The translations under genes were made by a program, and so were the position numbers. Shown here one piece after another: positions 62,801 through 64,000 of a stretch of DNA of 64,000 bases. Numbering within the stretch: the stretch's first letter is position 1; every line of letters begins with the position of its first letter. The stretch is taken from the NCBI RefSeq assembly GCF_015477355.1, contig NZ_JADLRJ010000002.1, positions 496,001 through 560,000 on the forward strand. The letters are read 5' to 3'. This DNA comes from Nocardia blacklockiae (lineage in GTDB: Bacteria > Actinomycetota > Actinomycetes > Mycobacteriales > Mycobacteriaceae). A model generated the notes under the pieces. The model ran no database searches, was not told the origin of the DNA, and saw only the letters and a list, made by a program, of their open reading frames with translations.

Positions 62801-63468
62801 TTGCTGTCCTCCTGTGCAGCCTCAGCGGGCCCGTGCACGAAGGCGTTCAGGGCCTCCACGCTGAACACGATGTCGTCGCTGTTCAGCACGTCGCGGGTGT
62901 TGAGCTGGTCCGGCGCGATCGGATGCACGTGCGGCAGGTTCGCGACGCTCTTCCACGCGGTGAGATCCTCGCGGCCCACCACGACCAGCAGCTTCTTGCG
63001 GTCGCTCAGCTCGGCCAGGAAGCTCTTGGCGCTCTTGGTCGAAGGCGTCTGTCCCGCAACCAGTTCGGTGACGACGTGGATCCGCTCGCCGCGCGCGCGG
63101 TCCGACAGGGCGCCACGCAGGGCGGCGGCCTTCATCTTCTTCGGCAGGCGCTGCGAGTAGTCGCGCGGCTGCGGGCCGTGCACGGTGCCACCGCCGGCGA
63201 ACTGCGGAGCGCGGGTCGAACCCTGGCGGGCCCGGCCGGTGCCCTTCTGGCGGTACGGCTTCTTGCCACCGCCGCGGACCTCGCCGCGGGTCTTGGTGGC
63301 GTGCGTGCCCTGGCGCGCGGCGGCCTCCTGGGCCACGACGACCTGGTGCATCAGCGCGATGTTGGCGGTCACGTCGAAGATCTCCGCGGGGAGCTCGACG
63401 GTGCCGTTGGTCTTGCCACCCGGCTCTTTCACCGGCAGCGTGAGGTTGGTCTTGGTCTCGGTGCTCAT
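62797..63468 (-). CDS. rplD: 50S ribosomal protein L4
   Basis: A 223-aa protein with a globular domain and an extended Arg/Gly loop ([33 protein letters not shown]) reaching the exit tunnel. [23 protein letters not shown] follows. In many bacteria L4 also autoregulates the S10 operon; that is not testable here. It overlaps the L3 and L23 genes by 4 bp each. Confidence 0.99.
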   Translation of the reverse strand: MSTETKTNLTLPVKEPGGKTNGTVELPAEIFDVTANIALMHQVVVAQEAAARQGTHATKTRGEVRGGGKKPYRQKGTGRARQGSTRAPQFAGGGTVHGPQPRDYSQRLPKKMKAAALRGALSDRARGERIHVVTELVAGQTPSTKSAKSFLAELSDRKKLLVVVGREDLTAWKSVANLPHVHPIAPDQLNTRDVLNSDDIVFSVEALNAFVHGPAEAAQEDSK

Positions 63469-64000
63469 GCCCGGGCACCACCCTTCGCAGCGCTCTTCAC
63501 GATCACGATGCCGCCCTTGCGACCCGGGATCGCGCCCTTGATCAGCAGCAGGCCGTTCTCGGCGTCCACCTTGTGGACCGAGAGGTTCTGCGTGGTGACG
63601 CGGTCGTTACCCATCCGGCCCGACATCCGCATGCCCTTGAACACGCGACCCGGGGTGGCGCAGCCGCCGATGGAACCCGGACGGCGGTGCACGGCCTGCG
63701 CACCGTGCGAGGCGCCCTGGCCGCGGAAGCCGTGGCGCTTCATGGTGCCCGCGTAGCCCTTGCCCTTGCTGGTGCCGGTCACGTCGACGAACGCGCCCTC
63801 TTCGAACACGTCGGCGGAGAGCTCCTGGCCGACCTCGAAGCTGGCGGCGTCGGCGACCCGGATCTCGGCGACGTGGCGACGCGGCGTCACGCCGGCCTTG
63901 GCGAACTGCCCGGCGACGGGCTTGCTCACCTTGCGCGGGTCGATCGCGCCGAAGGCCAGCTGCACGGCGGAGTAGCCGTCGCGCTCCTCGGTGCGGATCT
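63465..64000 (-). CDS. rplC: 50S ribosomal protein L3, 5' end outside window
   Basis: The C-terminal about 178 residues are present; the open frame continues through base 64000 (upstream residues read [18 protein letters not shown]), so the start lies beyond the window. [41 protein letters not shown] is the core with the loop that is Gln-methylated in some bacteria, and [19 protein letters not shown] follows. It binds 23S rRNA as an early assembly protein. Confidence 0.99.
   Translation of the reverse strand, partial: IRTEERDGYSAVQLAFGAIDPRKVSKPVAGQFAKAGVTPRRHVAEIRVADAASFEVGQELSADVFEEGAFVDVTGTSKGKGYAGTMKRHGFRGQGASHGAQAVHRRPGSIGGCATPGRVFKGMRMSGRMGNDRVTTQNLSVHKVDAENGLLLIKGAIPGRKGGIVIVKSAAKGGARA

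Overview
The window is high-GC actinobacterial chromosome. A mycobactin/nocobactin-type siderophore locus with IdeR-like iron boxes, a type VII (ESX)-associated toxin locus, an MTB12-like secreted protein and an actinobacterial S10 ribosomal operon together point to a mycolate-containing actinomycete, most likely Nocardia. This assignment is inferred from gene content; no rRNA is present.

Left part (1-16855). Two tandem M13 zinc metallopeptidases (the first cut by the window edge) are followed by an AIM24-family protein and a Uma2-type nuclease-fold protein. Next comes an ESX-associated polymorphic toxin locus (5536-10612): a 1039-aa CpnT-like toxin with a long Pro/Gly-rich linker and an unrecognised C-terminal domain, a putative immunity gene behind it, and a divergent pair encoding a WXG100-like protein and a YbaB/EbfC-like protein. 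A glycosyltransferase/glycogen-debranching pair and a three-gene DrrAB-type ABC exporter follow; the exporter sits behind an iron box.

Centre (16876-49808), the siderophore locus. The left block, on the minus strand, encodes an ArCP-Cy-A-PCP synthetase (MbtB-like), a C-A-PCP-E-C synthetase (MbtE-like), a type II thioesterase, a stand-alone ketosynthase and an AT-KR-ACP polyketide synthase (MbtC/MbtD-like). A divergent siderophore-interacting reductase follows. The right block, also minus strand and tightly overlapping, runs from an MbtG-like lysine N6-hydroxylase and a folate-dependent formyltransferase through a C-A-PCP synthetase, a truncated adenylation-like protein, a FecB-type binding protein, a C-PCP protein and a C-A-PCP-E synthetase to the IrtA/IrtB-like importer. 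Six candidate IdeR boxes sit before the six transcription units. The parts fit an aryl-capped, N-formyl-N-hydroxylysine, beta-hydroxyacyl siderophore of the nocobactin/formobactin/amamistatin type. However, there are more NRPS proteins than a mycobactin-type product needs, and two condensation domains plus one adenylation-like protein have lost catalytic residues. Salicylate synthase, salicylate-AMP ligase and an MbtH-like protein are absent from the window and would have to act from elsewhere.

Right part (49888-64000). An MTB12-like secreted protein, an RluA-type pseudouridine synthase, a small membrane protein, an MMPL transporter with an EXLDI-family gene and a candidate operator, a CPBP protease, a DUF2637-like membrane protein with an HTH tail and a DUF6585-like protein lead to the end of the S10 operon (rpsQ back to rplC, all minus strand), which is cut within rplC.
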